Shown one piece after another: positions 6,500 through 6,600 of a stretch of 6,600 bases of DNA. A model generated the notes under the pieces. It ran no database searches and was not told the DNA's origin. It saw only the letters and a program-made list of their open reading frames with translations. The position numbers and the translations under genes were made by a program. Source of the stretch: an uncultured Bacilli bacterium (GTDB taxonomy: Bacteria > Bacillota_I > Bacilli_A > RF39 > UBA660). The stretch covers positions 1-6,600 of the forward strand of contig CANQIY010000055.1 of the NCBI GenBank assembly GCA_947624125.1. Direction: 5' to 3'. Numbering within the stretch: position 1 is the stretch's first letter; each line of letters starts with the position of its first letter.

Positions 6500-6554
6500 T
6501 AACTAATTCAATTATTTATATGATATAACCCGAGTTTCACACTTGTTAAAGCAA

Positions 6555-6600
6555 AAAATCACCATTTAGCCCAGTATTTATAAGGCTTTATAGTGATTTT
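6555..6600. terminator. Imperfect inverted repeat at the window edge, probable bidirectional terminator
   Basis: AAAATCAC (6555-6562) is the exact reverse complement of GTGATTTT (6593-6600). Further in, AT pairs with AT (6564-6565 and 6590-6591) and AGCC pairs with GGCT (6568-6571 and 6584-6587), leaving a 12-nt loop. The A run on the left (from 6553) and the T run on the right would give U tracts to transcripts of either strand. It lies 55 bp after the 219-residue gene. The stem may extend past the window. The alternative reading is the terminal repeat of a mobile or small repeat element. Confidence 0.5.

Noticed and set aside
1..6600. A defence, toxin-antitoxin, CRISPR or mobile system
   Set aside because: There are no repeat-spacer units, transposase, integrase, nuclease or toxin motifs. 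The recognised genes are housekeeping enzymes, and the two orphans are not adjacent to each other or to any such component.

Overview
The window is very AT-rich and tightly packed, and looks like a low-G+C Firmicutes/Bacilli or Mollicutes-related bacterium. The stops of both pcrA and ligA are TGA, and the Trp codons I checked are TGG. This argues for the standard bacterial code rather than the Mycoplasma code in which TGA is Trp. An uncultured gut-type Bacilli lineage is my inference; the sequence itself does not prove it.

Most of the window (about 106 to 5735) is one four-gene operon on the minus strand. Its order is pcrA (UvrD-family helicase), a sugar-phosphate-type nucleotidyltransferase, ligA (NAD-dependent DNA ligase) and a 194-residue protein I do not recognise. 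A good extended -10 promoter precedes pcrA. No gap inside the operon exceeds a few bases: pcrA stop to nucleotidyltransferase start is 1 nt, nucleotidyltransferase stop to ligA start is 4 nt, and ligA overlaps the last gene through ATGA. The last codons of pcrA and of the nucleotidyltransferase also serve as the ribosome binding site of the next gene. The operon ends in a clear Rho-independent terminator (82-110), whose stem contains the last gene's stop codon.

On the plus strand, divergent from pcrA across a 153-bp region, a 219-residue unrecognised cytosolic protein is encoded (5840-6499). It has weak similarity to WG-type beta repeats. After it come about 100 bp of non-coding DNA holding a long imperfect inverted repeat that runs to the window edge, either a bidirectional terminator or the edge of a repeat element.

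PcrA and LigA are housekeeping replication and repair enzymes, and their pairing in one operon is classical in Firmicutes. The nucleotidyltransferase between them and the orphan protein at the end are the less usual parts. I see no CRISPR array, tRNA, rRNA, transposase gene or phage gene. I did not find convincing evidence of a new multi-gene system. The best leads are the two orphan proteins and a dyad symmetry lying between the -35 and -10 of the pcrA promoter.
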